A stretch of DNA of 64,000 nt from Streptomyces sp. TG1A-60 (GCF_037201975.1 NZ_CP147520.1:4774001-4838000); one strand, 5' to 3'; counted from the first letter of the stretch, positions 51,929 to 60,809 are shown. The notes: generated by a model not told the origin, from the sequence alone. Numbers and translations: made by a program.

Positions 51929-53242
51929 GTGAGCAGCAGCGGCCTCATCTACGCAGTCATCGTCGGGGCCTGGGCCGCCTACTTGGTGCCGATGTGGCTC
52001 CGTAGGCAGGACGAGTTGAACGAAGCCCGTCCGACGGAACGCTTCAGTACCGCCATCCGGCTGCTTTCCGGACGGGCGGGCATGGAGCGCCGGTACGCCA
52101 AGGACCTGCAGGCGCGCTCCACCGACGAGGGGGAGCCCAGCGCCGAACCGGACGGCGTCACCGACTCGGTGGACGTCCGGGCCTTCGCCATGCCTCCGCA
52201 CCGGGAGCGCACGAAGGCGCAACTGCCGGTGGAGCGGGGTGAGCCGCCGCAGCAGGCCCAACAGCACGCGCAGTCGCAGGCGGCGAAACCGACGGCGCAG
52301 GCCAAGCCGGTGTCGCAGCAGGGCGGCGGGCCGTCCGCCAAGCAGGGGGCGGCCGGAGTGCCCGCCCCCGCACGGGCGAAGCGTCCGGGCAGGCAGGCGG
52401 CGGGCGCACGCCGGGGCAGCTCGGCGGAGGCCAAAGCGCGGGCCCAGCGCTCGAAGGTGCTCGCGCGCCGGCGGCGTACGACGGTGATGCTCTTCGTCGC
52501 CTTCACGCTCGGCACGGTCGTCGCGGCGGTCGGCGGGCTCGCCTTCCTGTGGGCGCCGACCGTACCCGCGGTGCTGTTGAGCACGTACATCGCGCATCTG
52601 CGCCGCCAGGAGCTGAAGCGGTTCGCGTACACGATGGACCGCCGGCAGGCCGAGGTGGCGGCGCAACGACTGCGGGAGCGGCAGCCCCAGCGGCGGCGGC
52701 CGATGCCCGACCCGGCGGACACCGACGAACCGGAGGACGGACCGGAGAACGAGGAGACCCGGTCCGACCTGACCACGCTCGCGGCCGACCGCCGTGCCCT
52801 CGTCGAGCAGACCGACCACGCCGAGTGGGTCGACCAGCAGCGCGAGCGCCAGCGGCGGCCCGCCCAGGGCGACAGCTGGGACCCGGTCCCCGTACCGCTC
52901 CCGACGTACGTCACCGCGCCGGTCGCGCCCCGGGCCACCTCCGGCGTCGACCTCGGCGCACCGGACGCGTGGAGCTCCGCGCGCTCCAGCGCGGCCGATC
53001 CGCACGGCTCGTCGAGCACCCCCTCGAACTCCGCGCACGCCTCCGCGCGTGAGCCGGAGGCGGAGCGCGGTGCCGAGGAGTGCGCGGACGACGCCGGGCC
53101 CACCGACGGGGCCGACGCTCCGGGTGGCGACCGCTCCGATGCCCGCCGCGCCGCGTCCGCGCGCCGCTCCCGCGAACGGGGCCGCACGCCGCTCTTCGAC
53201 CAGTACGAGGACGGCGACCGCCCCCGCGCGGCCAACGAGTGA
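51929..53242 (+). CDS. glpR: GlpR-like membrane receptor for gephyrin-like Glp
   Basis: 437 residues from GTG 51929. Short hydrophobic N-terminus (SSGLIYAVIVGAWAAYLVP) followed by 'MWLRRQDELNEARPTERFST', a long Gln/Ala/Pro-rich linker, and a two-segment membrane hairpin at about 190-225 ('TTVMLFVAFTLGTVVAAVGG'). The acidic, disordered cytoplasmic tail ends in 'RGRTPLFDQYEDGDRPRAAN'. In Corynebacterium GlpR binds Glp at the division site. The match here rests on layout, the N-terminal MWLRR motif and gene order. Separated from the GNAT gene by a 211-base A+T-rich promoter-like gap. Confidence 0.82.
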   Translation: MSSSGLIYAVIVGAWAAYLVPMWLRRQDELNEARPTERFSTAIRLLSGRAGMERRYAKDLQARSTDEGEPSAEPDGVTDSVDVRAFAMPPHRERTKAQLPVERGEPPQQAQQHAQSQAAKPTAQAKPVSQQGGGPSAKQGAAGVPAPARAKRPGRQAAGARRGSSAEAKARAQRSKVLARRRRTTVMLFVAFTLGTVVAAVGGLAFLWAPTVPAVLLSTYIAHLRRQELKRFAYTMDRRQAEVAAQRLRERQPQRRRPMPDPADTDEPEDGPENEETRSDLTTLAADRRALVEQTDHAEWVDQQRERQRRPAQGDSWDPVPVPLPTYVTAPVAPRATSGVDLGAPDAWSSARSSAADPHGSSSTPSNSAHASAREPEAERGAEECADDAGPTDGADAPGGDRSDARRAASARRSRERGRTPLFDQYEDGDRPRAANE

Positions 53243-53386
53243 CCCTCGTCCCCCTCGTCCCCCTCGTTCCTCTGGCTCCTCCCACTCCGCTGACCAGCCA
53301 AGAGCCGGTCACGACCGGGCCGGGAGCCGCCCGGGAACGGATTTCCAGGCACCGCGACGGGGATGCTAGAGTTTCACTCGTTGCAA

Positions 53387-53460
53387 GGGCCTGTGGCGCA
53401 GTCCGGTAGCGCACCTCGTTCGCATCGAGGGGGCCAGGGGTTCAAATCCCCTCAGGTCCA
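53387..53460 (+). tRNA. tRNA-Ala(CGC)
   Basis: 74 bases. Acceptor GGGCCTG pairs with CAGGTCC (one G-U). The anticodon stem CCTCG/CGAGG holds loop TTCGCAT, anticodon CGC. T arm AGGGGTTCAAATCCCCT is canonical. It marks the border to the accessory region on the right; no second copy of its 3' end was seen there. Confidence 0.93.
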
Positions 53461-53500
53461 CGCACGACTGTTCTTGAGTTCGCTCGGGAGTAGTTGACGA

Positions 53501-53531
53501 GATCCCGGCGATCATGATGATCGCCGGGATC
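53501..53531. terminator. Terminator after tRNA-Ala
   Basis: Perfect 15-bp inverted repeat (53501-53515 with 53517-53531) about 40 bases past the tRNA. Confidence 0.8.
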
Positions 53532-53634
53532 TTCGTCGTTTCCGAGGTCTGTTCGAGCCTGTTCGGGGTGGTGGATGGCGGCGGTTCTTGGGTGTGGCCG
53601 TGTTCGTCTGCTGGCGCACGCTGTTGAAGGCATG

Positions 53635-53666
53635 ACGGCCGGCCCCGGGATTCCGGGGCCGGCCGT
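53635..53666 (-). terminator. Terminator of the DDE transposase unit
   Basis: Perfect 14-bp GC stem, 53635-53648 with 53653-53666, loop GATT, 34 bases beyond the 3' end of the transposase gene at 53701. Confidence 0.75.
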
Positions 53667-53700
53667 CGTCATGTGTTGCGGTTGTTGTTCGTGGGTGGGG

Positions 53701-55515
53701 TCATCGTTCGGCGGGCGGGGGTGGCCGTCCGGTCCGTGCGGGCGGTTCGGCTGTCGGTTGTGCCGGTTTTTGGGTGTCGGCGTAGTCGGTGTCGGTGAGT
53801 TGGGTGCCGGTGCGCTGGTAGAGCCAGGTTTCGAGGATGTCGAGGTTGCCGACGGTGACCATGAGGGCGACCAGGAGGGTCTGGGCGACCTGGCCCGGTG
53901 CTCGGCGGTGTTTGGGGTTGCCGATGTCGAGCTCGTCGCTCTTGAGGCGCCCGTGGATGCCCTCGTTGTGGGAGCGGATGGGTTTGTAGACGGCGATCCA
54001 GTCGGCGGACAGGTAGTGGCTGTCCTGCCGGAACTTCGCGGTCTTGAGGTCACCGGCGGCGTCGGCGGGGACGGTGATGTCGGACTTGCCGCAGACAGCG
54101 GGCAGTTCATCCGCCGACGGAGGGGTGAGCCATTCGTCGGCGGGGAGTTGGACGGTGGGTTGTGCGGCGGGATGCGCGGCGCGTTTGCGTTTGTCCGTGA
54201 AGTCGATCACGGCGGGCGGTGGCCCTGGGCTGTGGGGCTTGCGGGGACGGAGCCGGTCCCGGCGGGTGCAGTTCACCGAGGGGGATGGTCCGGCGGCCGG
54301 GCAGTGGAGGCGGATGGCGCCGCGCGGGTCGGGCCCTTGTTTGGTCTTGAGGAAGTACGGCCTTCGGGCGGCGATGTGTTCGATGAGCTGTGGGTTGTCC
54401 CTGAACTCGCGTACGGCCTTGTCGTCCATGCCCTGTGTGGCGTGCGCCAGCGCGGCGGGCATGCAGGGGCAGGCGAGGGAGCCGTCGATGAGCAAGGCGC
54501 CCTGCCAGCTGCCTTGCTCGCCCCGGTCGGCGACCTTGTAGTCCAGTGCCAGGCGGTAGCCGAGACGCCGCACGGGGATCTGGAAGTGTTCCGGAGAGCA
54601 TCCGGTGTAAGCACGGTCGGCCGCGCACGCGCCGACCGGCAGTCCGAGTCCGCCGACCTCCTGGAGTGCGATGACCGCGTTGCGGCCGATGCGGACCGTG
54701 GGTGTGTCCAGGACCAGGCCGACGCACATCTGCGGGTAGGCCGTCGGCTTTCCGGCAGGCTCGCCGGGGCGGCGGCGGTGCGCGGCGACGACGAAGGTGG
54801 CGCTGTAGCCGAAGGTGCCTTCGTCCGAGCCACCGCTGAAGTGCCAGCCTGCGGTGACCTCCACCGAGGCGGTCTGGGAACGCTCACTGGAGTGACGGGC
54901 GAGGACTGGAATGGCAGTGGCGTCCACACCTACGTCTCCGCGCCAGCCGCGCAGGTAGCCGCGGGACCGGGCGAGCTGTACCGGGGCGAGAACCAGCTGG
55001 TTGGCCAGCAGTTGAAGCCGCTCGGCGCTCTGCCTGCCGGACGGTGTGTTCCACGCGCCGGCGTGGGTGGCGGCGATGTCGAGGGGCAGGCGGGAGCGGC
55101 GGTCGCAGCGGGCCGGGTCCAGGACAGTGGTGATGCGGTCGAAACCCCGGTAGAGGCGGCGACTGGCAGCGATGCTCTCGCGGGCACTGGCGGGCGGCTG
55201 CTGGGGGATGCCCAGCCAGGTGCGGGCCCTGGGGCCGAGGCGAAAATGAAGGATCCGCCAGGCTTCGGCGATGGTGGCGCGGCCGGAGAAGTAGGAGGCC
55301 AGCAGCAGTCCGGCCAGCACCGTGCGCGGACGTACCCCCGCTGGTCCCGGCCGTCCCTGCAGCAGTTCCTCCAGCTGCTGCGGAACACCGGAGCGGTCGA
55401 GCAGGGTCAGCAGCTGGCCGACCTTGGAGTCCTCGATCCTGGTGATCTTCCCGGGGCGGATGCGGGGCCGCAGGGCGCGTGCGGCTTCCTCGTCCGCCGC
55501 CGGGCGGGCCATCAT
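53701..55515 (-). CDS. Large DDE transposase-like protein
   Basis: 604 residues from ATG 55515, which overlaps the stop of the recombinase-like gene upstream (ATGA). The N-terminal helical domain resembles IS1182/IS4-type transposases ('RPRTVLAGLLLASYFSGRAT'). Probable catalytic acids are in GDVGVDATAIPV, in CAADRAYTGCSP and in the IRSHNEGIHGRLKS helix. An inserted basic/Pro-rich region lies before the last of these. The C-terminus is low-complexity and Pro-rich. I know of no characterised member with this partner. Coupled translation with a tyrosine-recombinase-like protein is unusual for DDE transposases. No terminal repeats were found. Confidence 0.72.
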   Translation of the reverse strand: MMARPAADEEAARALRPRIRPGKITRIEDSKVGQLLTLLDRSGVPQQLEELLQGRPGPAGVRPRTVLAGLLLASYFSGRATIAEAWRILHFRLGPRARTWLGIPQQPPASARESIAASRRLYRGFDRITTVLDPARCDRRSRLPLDIAATHAGAWNTPSGRQSAERLQLLANQLVLAPVQLARSRGYLRGWRGDVGVDATAIPVLARHSSERSQTASVEVTAGWHFSGGSDEGTFGYSATFVVAAHRRRPGEPAGKPTAYPQMCVGLVLDTPTVRIGRNAVIALQEVGGLGLPVGACAADRAYTGCSPEHFQIPVRRLGYRLALDYKVADRGEQGSWQGALLIDGSLACPCMPAALAHATQGMDDKAVREFRDNPQLIEHIAARRPYFLKTKQGPDPRGAIRLHCPAAGPSPSVNCTRRDRLRPRKPHSPGPPPAVIDFTDKRKRAAHPAAQPTVQLPADEWLTPPSADELPAVCGKSDITVPADAAGDLKTAKFRQDSHYLSADWIAVYKPIRSHNEGIHGRLKSDELDIGNPKHRRAPGQVAQTLLVALMVTVGNLDILETWLYQRTGTQLTDTDYADTQKPAQPTAEPPARTGRPPPPAER

Positions 55516-56435
55516 CGGCGGTGCCCGTGCAGCAGCCGGATGACCTCCTCCCTCGGCAGGGGAGGGACCCACTGGTGGTGGGGGGCGAGCCCGGCCGGCG
55601 AGGCCATCCCGGCGGCTGCGGCGACCACGGACGGGCTGATGCCGTCGGCGAGCAGCCCCACGATCCATGTCGAGCGCAGACGGCGGGCCGACAGCGGCGG
55701 CAGCCCGTCTGGCGGGCGGTGGCGGCTGGGCCAGGACGACACCAGGTTCTTCGCCGCCGCCACCTTCCGGCCGGGCCGGAACAGGTAGCCCGCACCGGCA
55801 GCCTCGGCCAGTTCCGTCAGCACCGGCGCCCAGAAGATGTTGCAGGCCACCAAGCGTCCCAGCATGTCCTCGTCGAGCACCGGAACTCCGCAGGTGACGT
55901 CGACATGAGAACCACGGACCCGGACAACCTCGCCCGGGGCCAGGCCGCAGCCGGCGCCCAGCGCCATCAGTCCCAGTCCGTCCAGCCGGGCCCGCCCCGG
56001 CAGATGTCCCGCCCAGTCCCGGAGTCTGGCCAACTCACCTTTCTCGTAGGGTGGTTGGGGATTGCGCGGAGAAGCGATCCGCACCGGCGGGGCCTCGCCG
56101 CGCTCGACCCACACGAGTGCTTCCCGGGTGCGTCGCAGCCAGGTCCGGCAGGTCTGCACCGTCGAACCGTCCAGGCCCGCGCAGCCGGACAGCACGAAGG
56201 CGTCGATCGTCTCCGTGCGCAGCCACACTGCCGGGTCCCGGGGCAGGCCGCCCTGGTCGGCCCACACGGCGAGGCGCCCCACGGCGTAGAGAAAGTGTCC
56301 CGCCTCGTAGCAGGTTGCCGGTGCGGTCGCCGTCACCGTCGCCCGTACCTGATCGGCGACCGGTGCCCACCTCTCCCAGGGCAGGCGAGGGCGGTAGTCG
56401 CGGATGTGGCGGGAGATGTCCGGGTGCAGCGTCAC
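55512..56435 (-). CDS. Tyrosine-recombinase-like protein lacking catalytic residues
   Basis: 307 residues from GTG 56435. Overall shape is that of a phage-type integrase: a helical N-terminal half (AWVERGEAP region) and a C-terminal half with 'LGLMALGAGCGLAPGEVVRV' where the box I arginine should be (Ala-Pro instead), 'SARRLRSTWIVGLLADGISP' with one Arg kept, 'AAAGM' for the LGH box and 'HHQWV' in the position of the catalytic Tyr. It therefore probably cannot cut DNA by the usual chemistry and may be a DNA-binding partner of the coupled transposase. Divergent from the XRE gene across a palindromic operator. The family assignment is from pattern only. Confidence 0.6.
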   Translation of the reverse strand: MTLHPDISRHIRDYRPRLPWERWAPVADQVRATVTATAPATCYEAGHFLYAVGRLAVWADQGGLPRDPAVWLRTETIDAFVLSGCAGLDGSTVQTCRTWLRRTREALVWVERGEAPPVRIASPRNPQPPYEKGELARLRDWAGHLPGRARLDGLGLMALGAGCGLAPGEVVRVRGSHVDVTCGVPVLDEDMLGRLVACNIFWAPVLTELAEAAGAGYLFRPGRKVAAAKNLVSSWPSRHRPPDGLPPLSARRLRSTWIVGLLADGISPSVVAAAAGMASPAGLAPHHQWVPPLPREEVIRLLHGHRR

Positions 56436-56449
56436 AGACCAACAAAACT

Positions 56450-56465
56450 GGCTGCTCAAGCAGCC
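56450..56465. promoter_or_regulatory. Palindrome in the XRE/recombinase divergent promoter
   Basis: GGCTGCTCAAGCAGCC: perfect 7-bp inverted repeat with a CA centre, in the 75-base gap between divergent starts at 56435 and 56511. Likely operator for the XRE protein. Confidence 0.5.
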
Positions 56466-56510
56466 GGTGAAGGGGTTGAAGCCGATCTTCACGGAAAGGA
56501 GTGCATCCGC

Positions 56511-56822
56511 ATGGTCGGAGGCATGAACCGCCGAAGGCCGCCGCGCGAGCTTGCCGGCGATCCGGAAACCTGGCCCCACGCCCAGCTCAGCGACCCCGGC
56601 GCCGCCGTTATCCAGGCCATCGCCCGAGCCCTCGCGAACGCCCTCCAAGCCCAGAAGCGGAGCCTGCGGCAGACCGCCACAGGCGCCGGCGTCAACCGGC
56701 AGGCCATCGCCGACCTGCTCGCCGGCCGTTGCTGGCCCGACGTCGCCACCGTCGCCCGCCTGGAGAACTTCCTTGCCGTGCCGCTGTATCCGCCCCGAAA
56801 CGGAACGCATCCCGACCACTGA
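56511..56822 (+). CDS. XRE-family helix-turn-helix protein
   Basis: 103 residues from ATG 56511 (AAAGGAG ten bases upstream); ATG 56523 is an alternative. The XRE helix-turn-helix is 'SLRQTATGAGVNRQAIADLL' followed by 'AGRCWPDVATVARLENFLAV'. It is transcribed away from the recombinase-like/transposase pair and probably controls it through the palindrome between them. Confidence 0.75.
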   Translation: MVGGMNRRRPPRELAGDPETWPHAQLSDPGAAVIQAIARALANALQAQKRSLRQTATGAGVNRQAIADLLAGRCWPDVATVARLENFLAVPLYPPRNGTHPDH

Positions 56823-56988
56823 AACCGGCCTTCCCGTCCCCGAATAACAGCAACTGCCGGGAACGACGAAATAGGCCACGCACCCCCCGAGGCGAGCACG
56901 GTTGCTCTAACCTCGGGAGAGCGCGTGAGCCACTACCAATGGGGTCCACGTCGAAGGTTCCGAAGAGGGTCCAAGCTCAACGGAACCC

Positions 56989-57020
56989 GTCCCCTCCTCC
57001 CCGTAACGGGAGGAGGGGAC
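56989..57020. terminator. Terminator after the 57040 gene
   Basis: 13-bp stem, 56989-57001 with 57008-57020, 20 bases beyond the stop of the convergent coiled-coil gene. Confidence 0.8.
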
Positions 57021-57039
57021 AGCTCTGGTGCCTACGTCG

Positions 57040-57717
57040 TCAGGCGGCCCCCTTCAGTCCTGCGCCGCCAACAGGCCCCGGCTCATCCGCCACCCCGCCC
57101 GCAGCACTCCGGGCGATCGCGAACACGGCTGTCTTCACCTCGGCGACCCGTCCGTGCCCGACCAGCCGCTTGCACGTCGCACGGATCGTCTCCACCGCAG
57201 CCGTCCCCGCCTTTCCGTCCGTTGGACGACCAAGCGCCTTGGTGATCTTCGTGACGTGCATCGGTTCTCCGGACGTCGCCAGCAACTGTTCGATGGCCTG
57301 CATCACCTCGCCGGACTTCGCCTTCGACGCCGTCTTCTTCCCAGCCGAAGCCCGCGGCCTGCCGGGCCCGCGTTCCTGCCGGCCGCCAGCTGTCCCATCG
57401 GCCGACCCGGACTCGGACTCGGCCTCTGCGGGGGCGGAGGGATCGCCATCCCCACCAGCCGGGCTCTCCGCGGCCTCCCCCGCGCCGGGGTCCTGCTCCG
57501 GGCCGGGGCCCGAGGTCTGGGAGAGGATCTCGTCAAGTGCCCCGGCAAGCTGATCGCGTGTCGTGCACGCCTTGTCCAACTCGGCTTGCACAGAGGCCAG
57601 TTCATCCTCCAGGTCGCACCGGCGCCGCTCCAGCCGATCTGCTTTGCGGGTGTAGAAGTCCACGGCCGTCCGCAATCCCGGCGCCGCAGCAGCCTCCTCC
57701 ATGCCAGCGAAACCCAT
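57040..57717 (-). CDS. Coiled-coil/winged-helix protein among transposon genes
   Basis: 225 residues from ATG 57717 ('MGFAGMEEAAAAPGLRTAVD'); the frame is open upstream but without homology. Residues 15-75 form a coiled coil ('YTRKADRLERRRCDLEDELA'), then a Gly/Pro/Ser linker, a basic AT-hook-like 'GPGRPRASAGKKTASKAKSG', and a C-terminal winged helix ('EPMHVTKITKALGRPTDGKA'). The architecture matches the IS-associated protein at 1771-2217, although the sequence is different. Function unknown; transposition accessory or regulator is inferred. Confidence 0.68.
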   Translation of the reverse strand: MGFAGMEEAAAAPGLRTAVDFYTRKADRLERRRCDLEDELASVQAELDKACTTRDQLAGALDEILSQTSGPGPEQDPGAGEAAESPAGGDGDPSAPAEAESESGSADGTAGGRQERGPGRPRASAGKKTASKAKSGEVMQAIEQLLATSGEPMHVTKITKALGRPTDGKAGTAAVETIRATCKRLVGHGRVAEVKTAVFAIARSAAGGVADEPGPVGGAGLKGAA

Positions 57718-57899
57718 CTGCCCTCCCGGCCCATCAGTGCCACAGGCACGACGCCAGACATCGTAGGGAACGCCAGACGTCCCAGACACCCAATTCGCCA
57801 AACCACGTCTGGCAGTCGGGACGCCAAAAGCCGCCAGATGTGGCACCAGGGATCGTGCTCATCGGCTACAACTGGCAAGCTCGCCGGACAAGCGCAGTT

Positions 57900-58106
57900 C
57901 TCGCAGCCTTCGGGCGTAACACCGGCCACAGCAATGCCAAGAGCGAAGGCATCAACCGCGTGATCAAGCTCGTCGCCTGCGCCGCCTTCGGGTTCACCGG
58001 TTCCCCAACGCCGATAACCAACGCCTACGCACACGCTGCGACACCACCCGCCGCGCCCACGGACACCTCCCACCGCTCAACTTTGAAGACCCGCGTACGT
58101 CCCTGA
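57900..58106 (+). pseudogene. ISL3-family transposase 3' remnant
   Basis: 'NAKSEGINRVIKLVACAAFG' is the characteristic end region of ISL3 transposases, and 'NQRLRTRCDTTRRAHGHLPP' follows in a shifted frame. Only the last ~65 codons remain, so it is a dead fragment. The rest of the 843-base gap (57718-58560) holds nothing I can identify beyond a possible short frame at 58254. Confidence 0.6.
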
Positions 58107-58560
58107 CGGACGCCCCTACCTCCGGTCCACGGCGCCACGGCTTCCGCACGAGGTCCTCACTACGACAGACGCCGAGGCCGACGCGCTGGTAGGCGTTATT
58201 CCGCGCCCGTCACCTCGTGTCGGGCCAACTCGACGCTCGGGAAGCGAGAAGCGATGGCCGCGCTGCTGGAACGCGACCACCACCTCGTCCCCTTCCGCAC
58301 CGAGCTTCGGGGGCGACCTCGTGCGGCCGGACCTCACAGACGAGCCGGTCCGGCACGGGAAGGCCGCCTGTGTCCGCCAGGGGAGCCGGACACCGACGCC
58401 AAGGTCAGCGGGAGGCGGATGCCAAGGCGAGGCGTCATGCTGCTGGGTTCCGGCAATCGCAGCTGTGCGGTCCGTGCCGTGGCCCCGCCTGCCTGCCGGG
58501 GAGCCCTTGTGGCTCAATATGCCCCACGGCGAGCATGCAGGAAAGCGGAAAGGAGGCCCG

Positions 58561-59369
58561 GTGACCAGGAGCAAGAGAGCGGAGGCACGGCGGCGCAGGC
58601 GCACGCGGTGGACCCGGGCTTGGGGACTGTCCGTGGCGCCACTGGCCGCACTGGCAGCCGTGGCAGGTGTCGTCGCCTTGTCCACGGTGCCGGACATGGT
58701 GGACGAGGTACAGGCCTTTCACTCCGCCCGGCCGTGCGCCGTCACGATGTCTCCCTCGGCCGACTGCCTTCGCACCTACCCCGCGACGGTGCGGGGACAG
58801 CCATCGAGAACGAGGGCCGGAGCCAGCTGTATCTGCTCGAGCTCGACGGCCCGCGCCCAATCCCCGCAGAACTCGACATGAACGACGAGGACCCGCTGCT
58901 GAAGCAGCTGCGAAGGGGCGACCACATCACCGTGACCGTCTGGCGCGACTACACAACCGCGGTCACCAAGGACGGGGTCACCCAGGAGTCCAGCGACACC
59001 CCGGAGGGCCTGCCCGAATTCCAGACCGCCTTCGCGCTCGACCTGCTGGCGGTGGGAGGCTACGGCAGCTACGCGGGAGCCACGGCGATACGCCACGCAC
59101 GACAGCGATCACTGCCCGGCCCGGTGGCCCTGTGGGGCCGATGGACCGTGGGTGCCGTGCTGGCTTCCCTGCCGGCGGGCATCGTTGGCTATGAAACGGC
59201 AACCGGCCCTGTGGCCGTGGTGCTGCTGTGGCTGGTGTTGCTGCCCGTGGTCTGGCTCATGGTCGAGGGCCGAGAAAGACACAACCGCGGACGGCACAGT
59301 CGCAGGCCCGCCCCCGGCAGGACCGCCGACACCGCTGCCTGGCTCCGCTACCTCCAGGGACGCTCCTGA
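58561..59369 (+). CDS. Hypothetical membrane protein (frameshifted)
   Basis: GTG 58561 starts 'VTRSKRAEARRRRRTRWTRA', then a membrane segment ('SVAPLAALAAVAGVVALS'). A base is missing from GGGG at 58793-58796. The second frame continues with 'AIENEGRSQLYLLELDGPRP', a soluble domain, two more membrane segments ('VGAVLASLPAGIVGY', 'VAVVLLWLVLLPVVWLMV') and a basic tail. Restored length about 269 residues. It resembles Streptomyces proteins of unknown function with an outside domain between membrane segments. No partner gene. Confidence 0.65.
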
Positions 59370-59674
59370 CCGCGGGCACCGTCCACCGCGGCGAGGCGGA
59401 CGCACGCCGACCAACTGGCGCCCTTCGCCATGGTCGCCACCAACACAGGTCACCGGCCTTCCTCCGGATACCGGTGACCGCACGAGGGGGCACCGACGGA
59501 ACCCATCTGACCAGCAGCAGGGTTCCGGTCCGGGAGACCGGTTCCCGCGTCGGCGGAGATCGTTTCCCGTTGCGAGAGGCAATCGGAGCCGCAGACCTGG
59601 GCGGCGTCCTGGCCGCCAACTCGCTGACGCCGCACGACAGTTTCGTCGGTGCCCCACGAGGGAGGAGAACCGCC
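59370..59674. other. Gap with no clear gene
   Basis: 305 bases between the membrane protein and the short zinc-finger ORF. Nothing convincing is seen. Confidence 0.5.
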
Positions 59675-59785
59675 ATGGCGCGCAACCCGGTTCGGGCTGC
59701 GATCGGGGACGTCTGGATCACCTGCCAGGTCTGCCACGGTGATCTGTTCATGAGTTCCCGTCAACACACCGACGGGAACTCATGA
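59675..59785 (+). CDS. Short Cys-pair ORF (possibly truncated zinc ribbon)
   Basis: 36 codons from ATG 59675 with a strong GGAGGAG site. 'VWITCQVCHGDLFMSSRQ' looks like the start of a zinc-ribbon protein that normally goes on to a second CxxC. The frame ends inside a 32-base palindrome (59747-59786). Either a real microprotein or a gene cut short. Confidence 0.45.
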   Translation: MARNPVRAAIGDVWITCQVCHGDLFMSSRQHTDGNS

Positions 59786-59786
59786 A
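59747..59786. terminator. 16-bp perfect palindrome / bidirectional terminator
   Basis: Arms 59747-59762 and 59771-59786, loop of eight. It lies ten bases from the end of the convergent FKBP gene and contains the stop codon of the short ORF on the left. Confidence 0.75.
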
Positions 59787-59795
59787 CGATCGAGG

Positions 59796-60809
59796 CTAGG
59801 GTGCCGCCAGTACGTCGACTACGAAGACGACGGTGGAACTGGCCGGGATATCCTCCCGGGCTGTGACTCCGTAGGCCAGCTGTGGTGGGATCACGACGAG
59901 GATTCTGCTGCCCGCTCTGGCTCCGACCAGTGCCCGGTCGAGTCCTTCGATGAGGTTGCCGCGGCCGATGACGACAGAAGACGGGCCGTGAGACCAGGAC
60001 GAATCGAAGAGAGTAGCCTGCTCCTCTCCGCGGTTGGCGGCCCATACTGCGCCGACGCGCCGAATCACGAGGTTCTGGCCGGCCTTGGCTGCGGGGCCGG
60101 TGCCGTCGATGAGCGTCTGGGTCATAAGGCTCCTGGGCGGGGTGGTGTCCGGCACGGTGATCGTGGCAGCCGTGCGTGTGGCCCGTACCTGGGGCAGCGC
60201 CTCGGATACGGGTCGCTGCTGTCCCTGGGCGGTGGAGTCAGCCGGGATGATCTTTACGATGTCGATGGCGAACACGACGGTGTCGGTGCCCCGGACACCC
60301 AGCCGGGCGTTGCCCGCGTCACCGTAGGCGGCGGCCGGCGGGGCCACCACCAGCACTCTGCTGCCGGCCTGCTGCCCCTCGACGGCTCGATCCAGTGCGG
60401 GGAGTACGGCGCCCTGACCGACCGGAAAAGCACTGGGTGCGCCGTGCTCACCGTAGGTGCCGGGCAGCGCAGTGCCGCGCTTCCAGGTCTTGGCGGCGTA
60501 GTCGACGATCACGATGTCGTTGCTGCGGGCCTTCCGGCCATGGCCCGCCAGCACGGTGGTGATGACGAACTTCCCGCTGGGCTGCGCTTTCGGGATGGTG
60601 ATCGTCGGCTTCCGGCCGAACTTCCCGGACACGGTGGGCAGCACGGCATCCGTTGCCGCTGCGGCAGGCACCGCCTGCCGGGAGACGGACACGGTCGGCA
60701 CCGGCATCGGCCGGTGGCCTCGCTCATCGGGAGCGGGCGAGGACGACGAATCGCTGCACCCTGCCAACAGCACGACGGAGGCGAGGAGCAAACCTGAAAG
60801 ACGCCGCAT
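59796..60809 (-). CDS. FKBP-type peptidyl-prolyl isomerase lipoprotein, two domains
   Basis: 337 residues from ATG 60809. Signal peptide and lipobox LLAGC ('MRRLSGLLLASVVLLAGCSD'), so it is anchored outside the membrane. A first FKBP domain spans about 90-190 ('GQGAVLPALDRAVEGQQAGS', 'VVAPPAAAYGD') and a second about 235-337 ('GRGNLIEGLDRALVGARAGS', 'IPPQLAYG'). It should help folding of exported proteins. In Streptomyces homologues have the same double arrangement. Stands alone; its promoter region faces the DUF3105 gene's 3' end. Confidence 0.88.
   Translation of the reverse strand: MRRLSGLLLASVVLLAGCSDSSSSPAPDERGHRPMPVPTVSVSRQAVPAAAATDAVLPTVSGKFGRKPTITIPKAQPSGKFVITTVLAGHGRKARSNDIVIVDYAAKTWKRGTALPGTYGEHGAPSAFPVGQGAVLPALDRAVEGQQAGSRVLVVAPPAAAYGDAGNARLGVRGTDTVVFAIDIVKIIPADSTAQGQQRPVSEALPQVRATRTAATITVPDTTPPRSLMTQTLIDGTGPAAKAGQNLVIRRVGAVWAANRGEEQATLFDSSWSHGPSSVVIGRGNLIEGLDRALVGARAGSRILVVIPPQLAYGVTAREDIPASSTVVFVVDVLAAP

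Noticed and set aside
53387..58106. Integrative element in tRNA-Ala(CGC)
   Set aside because: No repeat of the tRNA 3' end was found to the right and the only recombinase-like gene lacks catalytic residues.
58254..58560. Gene start at 58254 extending into the membrane protein
   Set aside because: The upstream codons have no protein-like pattern; the GTG at 58561 begins a typical basic N-terminus and membrane segment.
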